Assembly (NCBI GenBank): GCA_028282705.1
Contig: JANQHI010000041.1
Coordinates: 1 to 64,000, forward strand
Direction: 5' to 3'
DNA length: 64,000 nt
Source of the DNA: Prolixibacteraceae bacterium
GTDB lineage: Bacteria; Bacteroidota; Bacteroidia; Bacteroidales; Prolixibacteraceae
Within the stretch, counting starts at the first letter, position 1. Each line of letters begins with the position of its first letter. Position numbers and translations under genes: made by a program. Positions 24,759-33,922 of the stretch are shown piece after piece. The notes below the pieces were generated by a model. The model worked only from the letters and a program-made list of their open reading frames with translations. It was not told where the DNA came from and ran no database searches.

Positions 24759-25616
24759 ATGAAACGTCGCAAATTTATCCATAATAGCTCTCTTGCACTG
24801 GCAGGATTAGTTGCCTTTAGAAATGTATCCAGGGCAATGGACAGTAGCTTAAAACTCGTTTCTGTAACAGGGGGGCAACCTATGGCAATGTATTCAGAAG
24901 GGATAAATGCATTGGGAGGTATCCAAAATTTCGTGAAAAAAAATGACAGGGTGGTTATCAAACCAGGAATGGCTTATGATGCCATACCCCAAAAACATAT
25001 CAACTCAAATCCCGGCATGGTAGGGTTTATCATTGAACAATGTTATGGGTCAGGAGCAAGTGAAGTGTTGCTTTTTGAACATACCATTGACCCCTGGACT
25101 AAATGTTATAAAAACAGTGGCATTGAACGCATTGCAAAAGATGCTGGAGCCAGGGTGATTCCAGCAAATGAAGATTTTTACTATACCCAAGTGAGTAATT
25201 CAGAAGCCACAGTTTTAAAAAATGCCAGGCTTCACAATTCTCTTCTGGATGCTGACGTATTTATCAACCTTTCTGTTTTTAACAGCCAGCACAAAGATAA
25301 AACTGAAGGAGCCATAAAAAACCTGGCAGGGTGCATATGGGAAAGAGGCCGGTTTTATACTTCAACTAAAACTGAAAATATTGCAGAATTGCTCTATTAT
25401 AAAAAGCCTATTTTCAATATCACTGAAGTATATTTAGAAAGCAGAAAATCCCAACTTCTTATAAGTGAAGACATTGTTGCAATTGATAGTTATGCAGCCA
25501 AATTAAATAATATCCCACTAACTGAAATGCCCCATATCCAGTATGCAGAGAAATTGGGTTTTGGGCAATCAGTGATATCAGAAAATGAAATTATACAACT
25601 TGCCCAGCAAGGTTAA
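24759..25616 (+). CDS. Tat-exported DUF362-family protein
   Basis: The N-terminus MKRRKFIHNSSLALAGLVAF is a twin-arginine signal (RRKF), so it is probably exported folded. The body matches DUF362: VKPGMAYDAIPQKHINSNP, GASEVLLFEHTID, and INLSVFNSQHKDKTEGAIKNL. Members of this family are often annotated as iron-sulfur proteins, but no ferredoxin-type cysteine cluster is seen here. 285 aa. Function unknown. It follows prmC by 27 bases and may share its transcript. Confidence 0.8.
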   Translation: MKRRKFIHNSSLALAGLVAFRNVSRAMDSSLKLVSVTGGQPMAMYSEGINALGGIQNFVKKNDRVVIKPGMAYDAIPQKHINSNPGMVGFIIEQCYGSGASEVLLFEHTIDPWTKCYKNSGIERIAKDAGARVIPANEDFYYTQVSNSEATVLKNARLHNSLLDADVFINLSVFNSQHKDKTEGAIKNLAGCIWERGRFYTSTKTENIAELLYYKKPIFNITEVYLESRKSQLLISEDIVAIDSYAAKLNNIPLTEMPHIQYAEKLGFGQSVISENEIIQLAQQG

Positions 25617-25660
25617 TTTTTCAGCCTCCAAGGCATTTTTGTAGCAATTAAATTACTATC

Positions 25661-26758
25661 TTGTCGTTAGGGAAAGTAGAATGGATTTGTAGTTTGAAGA
25701 AGATTTTTTTACACATATTGCTTGGCATCAACTTTTTGTTTATCCTGGTGTTGGCTCTTTCTTATTTATCTGTATATATCCCTCCCGATACATACTGGGT
25801 AATTGCAGCTTTTGGGCTAGTTTTCCCTTTGGCAATAATTATGAATATTTCATTTGTGGTCTTATGGGCAATCCTGAAACCCAACTATTTGCTTTACTCT
25901 TTAATAACCATTTTAATTGGTAGCAGTTATATCAACCAGTATTTCCAGTTTAAGGGGAAAACTTCAGAAGAGCCTGCATTAAAAGTCATGTCATATAATG
26001 TCAGGAATTTTCAGGGAAAGACACGCCACCCTTCAAAACAGGTTGCTGACAGCATCCAACTTTTCATGGAGCAAGAGCATGCAGAAATAATATGCCTTCA
26101 GGAGATAAAATTGCGTACACATAAGGTTTTTAGCCTTCCCCAATCAGTAAAAGACCTACCTTTTATAAACCACTACCAGTATGCAAGTACAGGAGAAACA
26201 TCAGGGCTCGCAACACTCACCAGCTTCCCCATTATAAATATGGGGGAAATCAGGTTTGAAGGTTCACAGAACATGGCTATTTTCACAGATGTGTTAATTG
26301 AACATGACACTGTCAGGGTATTCAATATCCACCTGCAATCCTATTTTATTGACCCATCAAAATATGCAATCATAGATTCTCCAGGGCTTTCAGAAGAAAA
26401 AGATTTTAGTGAAGCCAAAGAAATGGGCAGGAAGTACAGGAATGCTGTAATAAAAAGGGCTGGACAAGCCAGGAAAATCCGTGAAGAAATTGATAATTCA
26501 CCTTATAAAGTCATTGTTTGTGGGGACCTGAATGATACCCCTGTTTCTTATGCCTACAAGAAAGTTCGTGGTGAACTTAAAGATGCTTTTGTTGAATCAG
26601 GTAAAGGGATTGGGCGCACATACATTGGAAAGCTGCCTTCTTACAGGATTGATTTTATTTTTCATAGCCACGGGTTTGAGGCATTTAATTTTGAAAAGGG
26701 CAATAGTTACCATTCAGACCATTTGCCCATTTACTGCAACCTTCAGCTAAATAAGTAA
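25661..26758 (+). CDS. Membrane-anchored endonuclease/exonuclease/phosphatase family protein
   Basis: The N-terminal 100 residues hold about three transmembrane helices; the C-terminal domain is an EEP (DNase I-like) fold with MSYNVRNFQ, the metal Glu in ICLQEIKLR, GDLNDTP and the final SDHLPIYCNL. The active site would face the periplasm if the topology is as usual. It could be a phosphodiesterase, a lipid phosphatase or a nuclease. No ATG is near the start: TTG at 25661 or TTG at 25694 (giving LKKIFLHILLG) are both possible. It overlaps the convergent ribF by 12 bases. Confidence 0.82.
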   Translation: MSLGKVEWICSLKKIFLHILLGINFLFILVLALSYLSVYIPPDTYWVIAAFGLVFPLAIIMNISFVVLWAILKPNYLLYSLITILIGSSYINQYFQFKGKTSEEPALKVMSYNVRNFQGKTRHPSKQVADSIQLFMEQEHAEIICLQEIKLRTHKVFSLPQSVKDLPFINHYQYASTGETSGLATLTSFPIINMGEIRFEGSQNMAIFTDVLIEHDTVRVFNIHLQSYFIDPSKYAIIDSPGLSEEKDFSEAKEMGRKYRNAVIKRAGQARKIREEIDNSPYKVIVCGDLNDTPVSYAYKKVRGELKDAFVESGKGIGRTYIGKLPSYRIDFIFHSHGFEAFNFEKGNSYHSDHLPIYCNLQLNK

Positions 26759-27694
26759 CCCTTTATTATTCAGTATTTCAAGGGCTGTATCTTTGTCTTT
26801 ATTAAGTTGGGTTATCAATTCTTCAGCCCCATTGAATTTTTTCTCATCCCTTATTTTATCAATAAAAAACAGGGTCAGTTCTTCATTATAAATATCCTTG
26901 CTAAAATCAAAAATATTTACCTCAATGCTCCTGTTATCAGCATTTTTGTTGAAAGTTGGGCGTGTGCCAATGTTCAACATCCCATTATAAATCTTATTTG
27001 AAATAGCCACCCTCACAGCATATACACCATATCCAGGAATAATTTTATGTACATCAGAAGTTTCAACATTTGCTGTTGGAAAGCCTATTTTCCTTCCCAA
27101 TTTTTTCCCTTCTATTACTTTCCCATGCAATGCAAATTCATAGCCCAGGTATTGGTTGGCAGTTGTAAAATCCCCTGCCTCAATGGCATTCCTTATTTTG
27201 GTCGAGCTCACATTCATTTCATTCACCAGCAGTGCATCAAGCTTCGAAATTTCAAAGTTGTATTGTCTAGCACATTCTGTGAGGTATTCAAACCCTCCTT
27301 CCCTGTTTTTACCAAATTTATGGTCATAGCCAACTACAAGGTGTGATGCCTCTATCCTATCTACCAAAACCTCTTTCACAAACTGGTTGTAAGGCAATTC
27401 TGAAAATTCCTTAGTAAAAGGATATACAATAATATGGTCAATACCAATGTATTCCAATAAAGTAATTTTCTCTTTTAATGTTGTTAACAGCCTCAGGTTC
27501 TTTTCTTCAGGGTTGATAATGAGCCTTGGATGGGGGTAAAATGTAAAGAGTACTGATTCTCCTCCTTTTTCTTCTGCAATGTCAATTAGCTTTCTCAAAA
27601 CCTTCCTGTGTCCCAAGTGCACTCCGTCAAATGTACCAATGGTGACCACAGGGGTTTTTGCTTTAAAGTTTTTTAACTCATTATATACCTTCAC
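26747..27694 (-). CDS. ribF: Bifunctional riboflavin kinase / FAD synthetase RibF
   Basis: Makes FMN and FAD from riboflavin. The N-terminal nucleotidyltransferase has GTFDGVHLGHRKVL; the C-terminal flavokinase has KLGRKIGFPTANV and NIGTRPTFN. 315 aa is normal. The start is GTG at 27694 (MKVYNELKNF), placing the family motif at the expected distance; a TAnnTTTG promoter box lies 20 bases upstream. Confidence 0.94.
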   Translation of the reverse strand: MKVYNELKNFKAKTPVVTIGTFDGVHLGHRKVLRKLIDIAEEKGGESVLFTFYPHPRLIINPEEKNLRLLTTLKEKITLLEYIGIDHIIVYPFTKEFSELPYNQFVKEVLVDRIEASHLVVGYDHKFGKNREGGFEYLTECARQYNFEISKLDALLVNEMNVSSTKIRNAIEAGDFTTANQYLGYEFALHGKVIEGKKLGRKIGFPTANVETSDVHKIIPGYGVYAVRVAISNKIYNGMLNIGTRPTFNKNADNRSIEVNIFDFSKDIYNEELTLFFIDKIRDEKKFNGAEELITQLNKDKDTALEILNNKGLLI

Positions 27695-27713
27695 ATCTAT
27701 TAAAATTTGATTC

Positions 27714-27721
27714 CAAAAATA
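27714..27721 (-). promoter_or_regulatory. -7 promoter element of ribF
   Basis: Minus strand reads TATTTTTG, a TAnnTTTG match 19 bases upstream of the GTG start. Confidence 0.5.
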
Positions 27722-27802
27722 TAAAATAATTATCTTAGTGACCTTTTATTCTTGTTCAACAGATAATTATTATTTTTACCGGCTATAAATATTTGACAGA
27801 GA

Positions 27803-28957
27803 ATGGTGAAATTTAGATGGATTACAATAATTGTAGGATTGGTGGTTATTTTTTCAGGCTGTAAAAAAGACAACCAATTCGCAATTTCAGGGAAAATTAC
27901 AAATGCTGGAGATAAGACTATTTACCTTGAACAATTATTTGTATCAAATAGTACCCCTATTGATTCAGTGAAAATAAATTCAAAAGGTGAATTTAAATTT
28001 AAACACCAAACCAGCATCCCAACATTCTATTTACTGAAATTATCAGACATCAATTTTGTGACTTTGCTGGTTGATTCTGCTGAAAATGTTAACATATCTG
28101 CTGATGTAATCAATTTTTCGAGTGGTTACCTGGTAGAAGGGTCGCCAGGTTCAGAAATGGTCCAGCAATTAAATGAGAAGCTTCACACAACAAAGCAAAA
28201 GCTTGATTCAATAAGGTCATTAAATATCCTGTATGAAAACAGGAACAATTATGCCCAGTTAAAAGAAGGGCTGGATACTGAATATGCCAAAATTGTTCAA
28301 ACCCAGGTTGATTATTCAACCAACTTTGTATTAAACAACCCTTTTTCAATGGCCAGTGTCCTTGCTCTTTACCAAAGGTTTGACCCTGAGACATATGTGA
28401 TCACAGACATACAGCCATTAAAAGTTGCTGCATCTGCCCTTCATTCAATTTATCCTGGCTCAGACCATGTGCAGGCATTGTATGCAAACACACTTCAGCT
28501 AATGCAAAATGAACGTGCTGCAAAACTACAGCAAATCATTGAAAATGAAGGGTCAAATAGCCCGGATATAGTGCTTCCAGACCCTGAAGGCAAAGATATC
28601 CCCCTTTCATCATTAAGGGGTAAATATGTACTCCTCCATTTCTGGTCAGCAAAAGATGAAGCCTCAAGGATTGTTAACCCAGTATTAAAAGAGTTATATA
28701 GGAAATATAAATCAAAAGGATTTGAAATTTATCAGGTAAGTGTTGATAAGGAAAGGTTTGAGTGGATTGATGCCATTGATAAAGACCAACTAACATGGGT
28801 AAATGTTGGGGATATGGAAGGTAGCATAAATGCAGTTAACGTGTATAATATAAAACAAATACCATCTAACTACCTACTTGACAAAGAGGGTGTTATAATT
28901 GCAAAAAACTTAAAAGGCCCTTCTTTGACAAAAAAACTTGCCAACATTTTTGATTGA
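27803..28957 (+). CDS. TlpA/AhpC-like lipoprotein with DUF4369, lacking the CXXC
   Basis: A periplasm-facing lipoprotein: lipobox FSGC (Cys20). The N-terminal half (about 27-120) matches DUF4369 (KITNAGDKTIYLEQL), a central helical region follows, and the C-terminal 140 residues are a thioredoxin fold of the TlpA/AhpC type (LRGKYVLLHFW, then YQVSVDKERFEW and the cis-Pro segment KQIPSNYLLD). Where relatives have W-C-x-x-C this protein reads FWSAKDEAS, so both redox cysteines are gone. It cannot be a thiol oxidoreductase by the usual mechanism; binding or a structural role is possible. Confidence 0.85.
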   Translation: MVKFRWITIIVGLVVIFSGCKKDNQFAISGKITNAGDKTIYLEQLFVSNSTPIDSVKINSKGEFKFKHQTSIPTFYLLKLSDINFVTLLVDSAENVNISADVINFSSGYLVEGSPGSEMVQQLNEKLHTTKQKLDSIRSLNILYENRNNYAQLKEGLDTEYAKIVQTQVDYSTNFVLNNPFSMASVLALYQRFDPETYVITDIQPLKVAASALHSIYPGSDHVQALYANTLQLMQNERAAKLQQIIENEGSNSPDIVLPDPEGKDIPLSSLRGKYVLLHFWSAKDEASRIVNPVLKELYRKYKSKGFEIYQVSVDKERFEWIDAIDKDQLTWVNVGDMEGSINAVNVYNIKQIPSNYLLDKEGVIIAKNLKGPSLTKKLANIFD

Positions 28958-28972
28958 AAACAGTTATAGCCT

Positions 28973-29767
28973 TTGATAAAAGAAAGCAATAATTTGAACA
29001 GCAAGAAAAAAATATACTTTATTTCAGATATTCATTTAGGTGCTCCAGCGCTCAATGATAATCATGAAAGGGAACTTTTATTTGTCAAATGGCTTGATGA
29101 AATTAAATCAGATGCAAGCCAGCTTTATTTGCTGGGAGATATTTTTGATTATTGGTTTGAATATAAAAAAGTTGTTCCAAGGGGTTTTACGCGCACACTA
29201 GGTAAAATAGCCGAATTAAGTGACAGTGGTGTTGATATCCACTACTTTACAGGAAACCATGATGTGTGGGTTTTTGATTACTTACCCCAGGAGCTTGGTG
29301 TTACCCTGCACAGGGATGAATTAAAAACAGAAATATTAGGTAAGAAGTTTTTCCTTGCACATGGTGACGGGCTTGATAAGGAAGACAAAAATTATATCCT
29401 CCTGAAAAAATTGTTTGTGAACAAATTCCTTCAATGGTGCTTTGCTAGGCTACACCCCAATTTTAGTGTTTCACTGGCACAAAGATGGTCAAAAAAAAGC
29501 CGTTTAGGTAAAGGCATTGACCCTAAAAAAATTGACATCAAAAATGAAGGGATGTATAAATTTGCACAATCAATATTGGAACAGGAGTTTTTTGATTATT
29601 TCGTGTTTGGGCACAGGCATGTATTAGCTAAATCCCAACTTGGGGAAAGATCAGAATTTATACTACTTGGGGAATGGATCACTGCATTCTCTTATGGTGT
29701 ATTTGATGGGAGCAATTTTGAATTAAAGAATTATAAAGTAGAACAGCTGCCAGAGGCAGCAAAATAG
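28973..29767 (+). CDS. lpxH: UDP-2,3-diacylglucosamine pyrophosphatase LpxH
   Basis: Hydrolyses UDP-2,3-diacylglucosamine to lipid X in lipid A synthesis; a peripheral membrane calcineurin-like phosphoesterase. Metal motifs are FISDIHLG, LLGDIFDYWFEY, TGNHDVW, AHGDGLD and FGHRH. About 260 aa is typical. No ATG is available near the start; TTG at 28973 or the TTG at 28994 (seven codons in, preceded by AGAAAG and giving NSKKKIYFISD) are possible, and the shorter one is more family-like. It lies 15 bases after the TlpA-like gene. Confidence 0.9.
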   Translation: MIKESNNLNSKKKIYFISDIHLGAPALNDNHERELLFVKWLDEIKSDASQLYLLGDIFDYWFEYKKVVPRGFTRTLGKIAELSDSGVDIHYFTGNHDVWVFDYLPQELGVTLHRDELKTEILGKKFFLAHGDGLDKEDKNYILLKKLFVNKFLQWCFARLHPNFSVSLAQRWSKKSRLGKGIDPKKIDIKNEGMYKFAQSILEQEFFDYFVFGHRHVLAKSQLGERSEFILLGEWITAFSYGVFDGSNFELKNYKVEQLPEAAK

Positions 29768-29772
29768 ATAAT

Positions 29773-30858
29773 ATGGCTAAAAAGATTTATACAACTATTA
29801 TTGGTACAGGAAGTTATTCCCCTTCAGTTGTAGTAAAAAATGAACATTTTTTGGATTACACATTTTATGATGCTGCAACAAAGGAGGTATTTGATAAAAC
29901 CAATGAAGAGATTATTGAGAAATTCATGGAAATTACTTCCATTGAAGAGAGAAGGTGGGTTGAACCTGGCCAATTAACTTCTGATATTGCTGCATTAGCA
30001 ATTAAGGATGCTTGTGAATCAGCCAATGTGGGCTTGGAAGAACTTGATTTTATAATCATTGGACATAACTTTGGTGATGTAGAGGAAGGGACTAATTGTG
30101 TTGATGCATTGCCTGGGTTAGCAAATAAAGTAAAAGGCAAGCTGAAAATAAAAAACCCATCATGTATTTGCCATGATATCATTGCTGGCTGCCCTGGTTG
30201 GACACAAAGCATGATAGTTGCTGACAGCTACCTTAAAAGTGGGCTCCACAAAAGAGGTGTTGTGGTTGGAGCCGATGTCCTTTCAAGGATTTCTGACCCA
30301 CACGACAGGGATTCAATGATTTATGCTGATGGTGCTGGTGCTGCTGTAGTTGAAGGTGTAAAGAAAAGGAAACCTACTGGTATTTTAGCACATTCAAGCA
30401 GGTCTGATTCTGTCAGGTTCTCTGAAATGCTGACATTGGGCCCATCAAATAACCCAGAGCATGACCAAAACAAATTATATATTAAAATGCTTGGGCATAA
30501 GCTATATATATATGCCATTAACCATGTCCCTGAAATTGTAAAAGATAGCATTGAAAAAGCAGGGTTAGATATTTCAGATATCAAAAAAGTATTTATCCAC
30601 CAGGCTAATGAGAAAATGGATGATGCCATGCTGAAAGGGTTGTTCAAACTTTATAAATTGAGGAAAATACCTAAGGGAATCATGCCTATGAGCATTTATA
30701 AACTGGGGAATGCCTCAACAGCTACTGTGCCTGTTTTATTTGACATGGTGCTTAAAGGAAAGATGGAAGGGCAGGAAGTTAATAAAGGAGATCACATACT
30801 ATTTGTATCAGTAGGGGCTGGCATGAATATAAATTCTATTGTATATAAAATGCCTTAA
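29773..30858 (+). CDS. 3-oxoacyl-ACP synthase III (KAS III, FabH-like)
   Basis: A thiolase-fold condensing enzyme. The triad Cys-His-Asn is complete: C140 in IIAGCPGW, H276 in VFIHQAN, N313 in LGNASTA. The N-terminal IIGTGSYSPSVVV and EERRWVEPGQLTSDIA segments are typical. At 361 aa it is longer than E. coli FabH (317), with an extra stretch before the active-site Cys, as in a second class of Bacteroidota KAS III; it may start branched or unusual acyl chains instead of general fatty acid synthesis. It starts 5 bases after lpxH, linking it to envelope lipid synthesis. Confidence 0.87.
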   Translation: MAKKIYTTIIGTGSYSPSVVVKNEHFLDYTFYDAATKEVFDKTNEEIIEKFMEITSIEERRWVEPGQLTSDIAALAIKDACESANVGLEELDFIIIGHNFGDVEEGTNCVDALPGLANKVKGKLKIKNPSCICHDIIAGCPGWTQSMIVADSYLKSGLHKRGVVVGADVLSRISDPHDRDSMIYADGAGAAVVEGVKKRKPTGILAHSSRSDSVRFSEMLTLGPSNNPEHDQNKLYIKMLGHKLYIYAINHVPEIVKDSIEKAGLDISDIKKVFIHQANEKMDDAMLKGLFKLYKLRKIPKGIMPMSIYKLGNASTATVPVLFDMVLKGKMEGQEVNKGDHILFVSVGAGMNINSIVYKMP

Positions 30859-30880
30859 TATTACTGAACTATCATAGGAG

Positions 30881-30926
30881 AAAAGAGTAGCAGGGTTTTA
30901 ATGCCTTGCTACTCTTTTTTATTTTG
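30881..30926. terminator. Terminator between the KAS III gene and the sulfatase cluster
   Basis: AGAGTAGCAGG pairs with CCTTGCTACTCT (one bulge), flanked by AAAA and TTTTTT, so it can serve both convergent units. Confidence 0.8.
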
Positions 30927-30933
30927 TAAACAA

Positions 30934-32319
30934 TTACTTCCTAACCTTTTTTACTAAAGGGAATTCAGGGTGTTCTGTCCTGGCAGTTTTTAACAATTCT
31001 TCTAATTGGGCAACCATTTCAGGGTGTTTCTCAGACACATCTGTGGTTTCTGAAGGGTCATCTTTTAATGAATACAGTTCAGTTTTTACACCCACAAATT
31101 TAACCAGCTTCCAACTACCCTTCTGGATAGCCTGGATAGGCCCTTGCCTTTCATTGAATTCCCAATACATATAATCATGTTTTTCTTGAGCTTCATTTTT
31201 CCCCAAAAGGGTGGGTAGGTATGACAAACCATCAATTTTTGCAGTTGGTTTAACACCTGCTATATCACAGGCTGTAGGAAGGAAATCCCAAAAAGCAGAA
31301 ATATGGTTGGTTGCTGACCCTCTCTTTATTTTATCAGGCCAACGAGCAACAAAAGGCATCCTAATACCTCCTTCATAGAGGTCACGTTTTTTACCCCTGA
31401 AGATTCCATTACTGTTCAGGAACTCGTTTTTCAAATTGTCATACTCATGCCCATTGTCAGAAGTAAAAATAACCAATGTGTTATCATCAATGCCATATTC
31501 TTTAAGCCTTTCAATAATAAGCCCTACATCTTTATCAAGACGTGAAACCATAGCAGCATAAGTAACATGCCCATTTTCATCATTCCTGTAATGGCCCATT
31601 TTCATCTTTCTCAGTGGCCAATCTTGCTGGTAATAATATTCTTTTTGCTCTTCAGGGATGGTAAGTTCATAATGAGGGATTGTTGGTGCAAAATACAAGA
31701 AGAATGGCTTCTTATGGTTTTCATCAATAAAACCCAGGGCTTTTTCAATAAACATATCCTGGCTGTACTTCCCCTTTTTATCCATCATCACATTACCTTC
31801 AAGCTTTAGAAGTTCATTGTTTTCAAAAATCTCTTCTGGGTAATAATGGTGTGCTGCCCCATGCCTGTTAAAACCAAAGAAATAGTCAAAACCCTGGTTG
31901 TTAGGTTTTCCATGTGTTAGGTTTTCAGCTAAACCCCATTTGCCCACAATTGCTGTTGCATACCCTGCTTTCTTCAGTTCTTCAGCAACAGTAACATCAT
32001 GGTTAGCTAAGTCAACAGGCTTTCCACTTTTTGTCCACCTTGGGTTCTCCCTAACGGGTGAATGCCCTGTATGGAAACCTGTCATCAGGCATGCCCTTGA
32101 TGGGCCACATACTGTTGAGCCTGAATAGTGCCTGTTAAAAACCATTCCTTCTTCGGCCATCTTGTCTAACACTGGGGTAAGGATTTTGTCCCCACCATTA
32201 AAACCCACATCACCATAGCCAAGGTCATCAGCCAGGATGAAAATAATATTTGGTTTTTGCTGTGCTGTTGCAAAAAGCACACTGGTAATTGCAACAATAA
32301 TTAAAAGTAATTTCCTCAT
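30934..32319 (-). CDS. Secreted sulfatase (type I, formylglycine-dependent)
   Basis: Hydrolyses sulfate esters, presumably on a glycan. Signal peptide at 1-19; metal-binding ILADDLGYGD at 28-37; formylglycine motif C71-G-P-S-R followed by ACLMTG; TSDNGHE further on. The segment normally GKWHLG reads GKWGLAE, so the usual His is Gly. 461 aa. Maturation needs a formylglycine-generating enzyme; Cys-type sulfatases in anaerobes use anSME, not present in this window. Last gene of the cluster; its ATG overlaps the preceding sulfatase stop (ATGA), indicating coupled translation. Confidence 0.9.
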   Translation of the reverse strand: MRKLLLIIVAITSVLFATAQQKPNIIFILADDLGYGDVGFNGGDKILTPVLDKMAEEGMVFNRHYSGSTVCGPSRACLMTGFHTGHSPVRENPRWTKSGKPVDLANHDVTVAEELKKAGYATAIVGKWGLAENLTHGKPNNQGFDYFFGFNRHGAAHHYYPEEIFENNELLKLEGNVMMDKKGKYSQDMFIEKALGFIDENHKKPFFLYFAPTIPHYELTIPEEQKEYYYQQDWPLRKMKMGHYRNDENGHVTYAAMVSRLDKDVGLIIERLKEYGIDDNTLVIFTSDNGHEYDNLKNEFLNSNGIFRGKKRDLYEGGIRMPFVARWPDKIKRGSATNHISAFWDFLPTACDIAGVKPTAKIDGLSYLPTLLGKNEAQEKHDYMYWEFNERQGPIQAIQKGSWKLVKFVGVKTELYSLKDDPSETTDVSEKHPEMVAQLEELLKTARTEHPEFPLVKKVRK

Positions 32320-33821
32320 TTGTTCTTGTTATTCTGTTTAACTATTTGTTGTTTATACATTCTTGCATATTTCTGGAATCCTATTTCTTTACCATTTAAC
32401 ATTTCCAGGTATTCCAAAGGATATTTATATTTTACCCATTCAAGTATATCAACTGAAGCGGGCACTATAGGATGAAAAGTTGTATCAAGTGGGGCCATCT
32501 CTATTTCTATTTCCCTGCAATTCCTCCTCAATTTGCCCAATATAGTTTTGTATTCAGGGTAATTTGCCAAATTATTCAATTCATAAGGGTCTGTTTCCAG
32601 GTCATATAATTCTTCAACAGGCTTATTTTTTGAAAAGAACAAAGCTTCATTTTCATTTAGTTTCCCATCAAATTTTAACCCACGCATTACATGTACAGCA
32701 GGACGATAAAATTCAAGGTAAGCCTGATGTGAATCCCAGGGTACTTCAGGCATATCATTGCGAATATATTTATACTTATCAGTACTTAAACTCCTTGACT
32801 TTTCTAATATCTCATCCCATAGGTCACGTGCAGAAAAAACATATTCACGCTCAAAATTTTGATTTAAAAATGATTTTCCTGTCATATAACAAGGCACTTC
32901 AATTCCTGCTAAATCAAGGATTGTTGCTGTAATATCAGTAGTGCTCACTACTTCATCCTTTACCTGATTGGGTTTGATACCATCTGGCCAGTTTACAATC
33001 AATGGTATATGCAACCCAGGGTCATGCAGGTAGCCTTTGCCGAAAATATTGCAACGCCCATTGTCTCCAATAAATATGATGACTGTATTTTCATACATGC
33101 CTTTTTTCTTTAGGTCTTCAATAATAAGCCCTACCTCATGGTCCATATATTCCATTTGGTCAAGGTATTTTGCCCAGTCTAACCTAACAGTTGGATGGTC
33201 TGCCATGTAAGGGGGTAATACTACTTCATCAGGATTTACAGGGTGTTTTGATTGTGCCCTTATTTCATCCCACCAATCCCCACGATGGGTAACTACCAGT
33301 TGGATCTGGGCAAAAAATGGCTGGTCTTCAGGTAAAAAAGTATCTGTTTTATCAAAAAGCCCAACATTTTTTTTACCATCCCATTCTCCAATTGCCCTAT
33401 GTTTAAAGTTACAATCTATTTTGCGCCCTTTTTTCATAACATGTTCATTACCAATAATACATGTATATCCTGCTTTGCGCAAGTGGTAGGTAAAAGGCTT
33501 TATCCCTGACGGGAGGGGTACATCCCTGTTGCTCCTGTGGTGGTGTGCATTTATTTTAAGTTGATGGGTACCTGTCATCATAGCAGACCTACTTGGAGAA
33601 CAGATTGGGTTTGTACAAAAACAGTTGGTAAACATCATTCCACCCTCTGCCAGTTTATTTAGGTTTGGAGTTTTTACAGCTGGCATACCATAACATTCAA
33701 TATCCTGCCCAATATCTTCAGCCATCAACCAAATAATATTTGGCTTTTCTTTTGAAACCCCTGAAGAAATATTACATGCCAATACAATAGCAAGCAGAAG
33801 TAAACGAAATTTTAGTTTCAT
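32316..33821 (-). CDS. Secreted sulfatase, sulfamidase-like subgroup
   Basis: Signal peptide at about 1-23; WLMAEDIGQD carries the metal aspartate region, and the formylglycine motif is C74-S-P-S-R. The overall pattern (AEDIGQDIECYG, THQLKINAHHHRS, GNEHVMKKG, GDNGRCNIFGKG) recalls the N-sulfoglucosamine sulfohydrolase-like branch, but assignment by eye is uncertain. The position usually GKKHVG or GKWHLG reads GNEHV, so the conserved sulfate-contacting Lys is Asn125. 501 aa. Preceded by a hairpin separating it from the GH2 gene; coupled to the next sulfatase. Confidence 0.88.
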   Translation of the reverse strand: MKLKFRLLLLAIVLACNISSGVSKEKPNIIWLMAEDIGQDIECYGMPAVKTPNLNKLAEGGMMFTNCFCTNPICSPSRSAMMTGTHQLKINAHHHRSNRDVPLPSGIKPFTYHLRKAGYTCIIGNEHVMKKGRKIDCNFKHRAIGEWDGKKNVGLFDKTDTFLPEDQPFFAQIQLVVTHRGDWWDEIRAQSKHPVNPDEVVLPPYMADHPTVRLDWAKYLDQMEYMDHEVGLIIEDLKKKGMYENTVIIFIGDNGRCNIFGKGYLHDPGLHIPLIVNWPDGIKPNQVKDEVVSTTDITATILDLAGIEVPCYMTGKSFLNQNFEREYVFSARDLWDEILEKSRSLSTDKYKYIRNDMPEVPWDSHQAYLEFYRPAVHVMRGLKFDGKLNENEALFFSKNKPVEELYDLETDPYELNNLANYPEYKTILGKLRRNCREIEIEMAPLDTTFHPIVPASVDILEWVKYKYPLEYLEMLNGKEIGFQKYARMYKQQIVKQNNKNK

Positions 33822-33847
33822 AATCTTACTAAAAAATTAAAAACATG

Positions 33848-33882
33848 CAAAAAATGAAGCACCAGGAATTAGTGGTGCTTCA
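33848..33882 (-). terminator. Terminator-like hairpin inside the sulfatase/GH2 cluster
   Basis: On the minus strand TGAAGCACCA, an 8-base loop and TGGTGCTTCA form a perfect 10-bp stem, followed by TTTTTTGC. It sits in the 101-base gap between the GH2 gene and the sulfatase at 33821. Only about 33 bases lie between hairpin and start codon, too few for an evident separate promoter, so the downstream pair is probably expressed by partial read-through. Confidence 0.75.
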
Positions 33883-33922
33883 GGTAACTATTTTCTTAAT
33901 AGAGACGATCAGTTCATTACAA

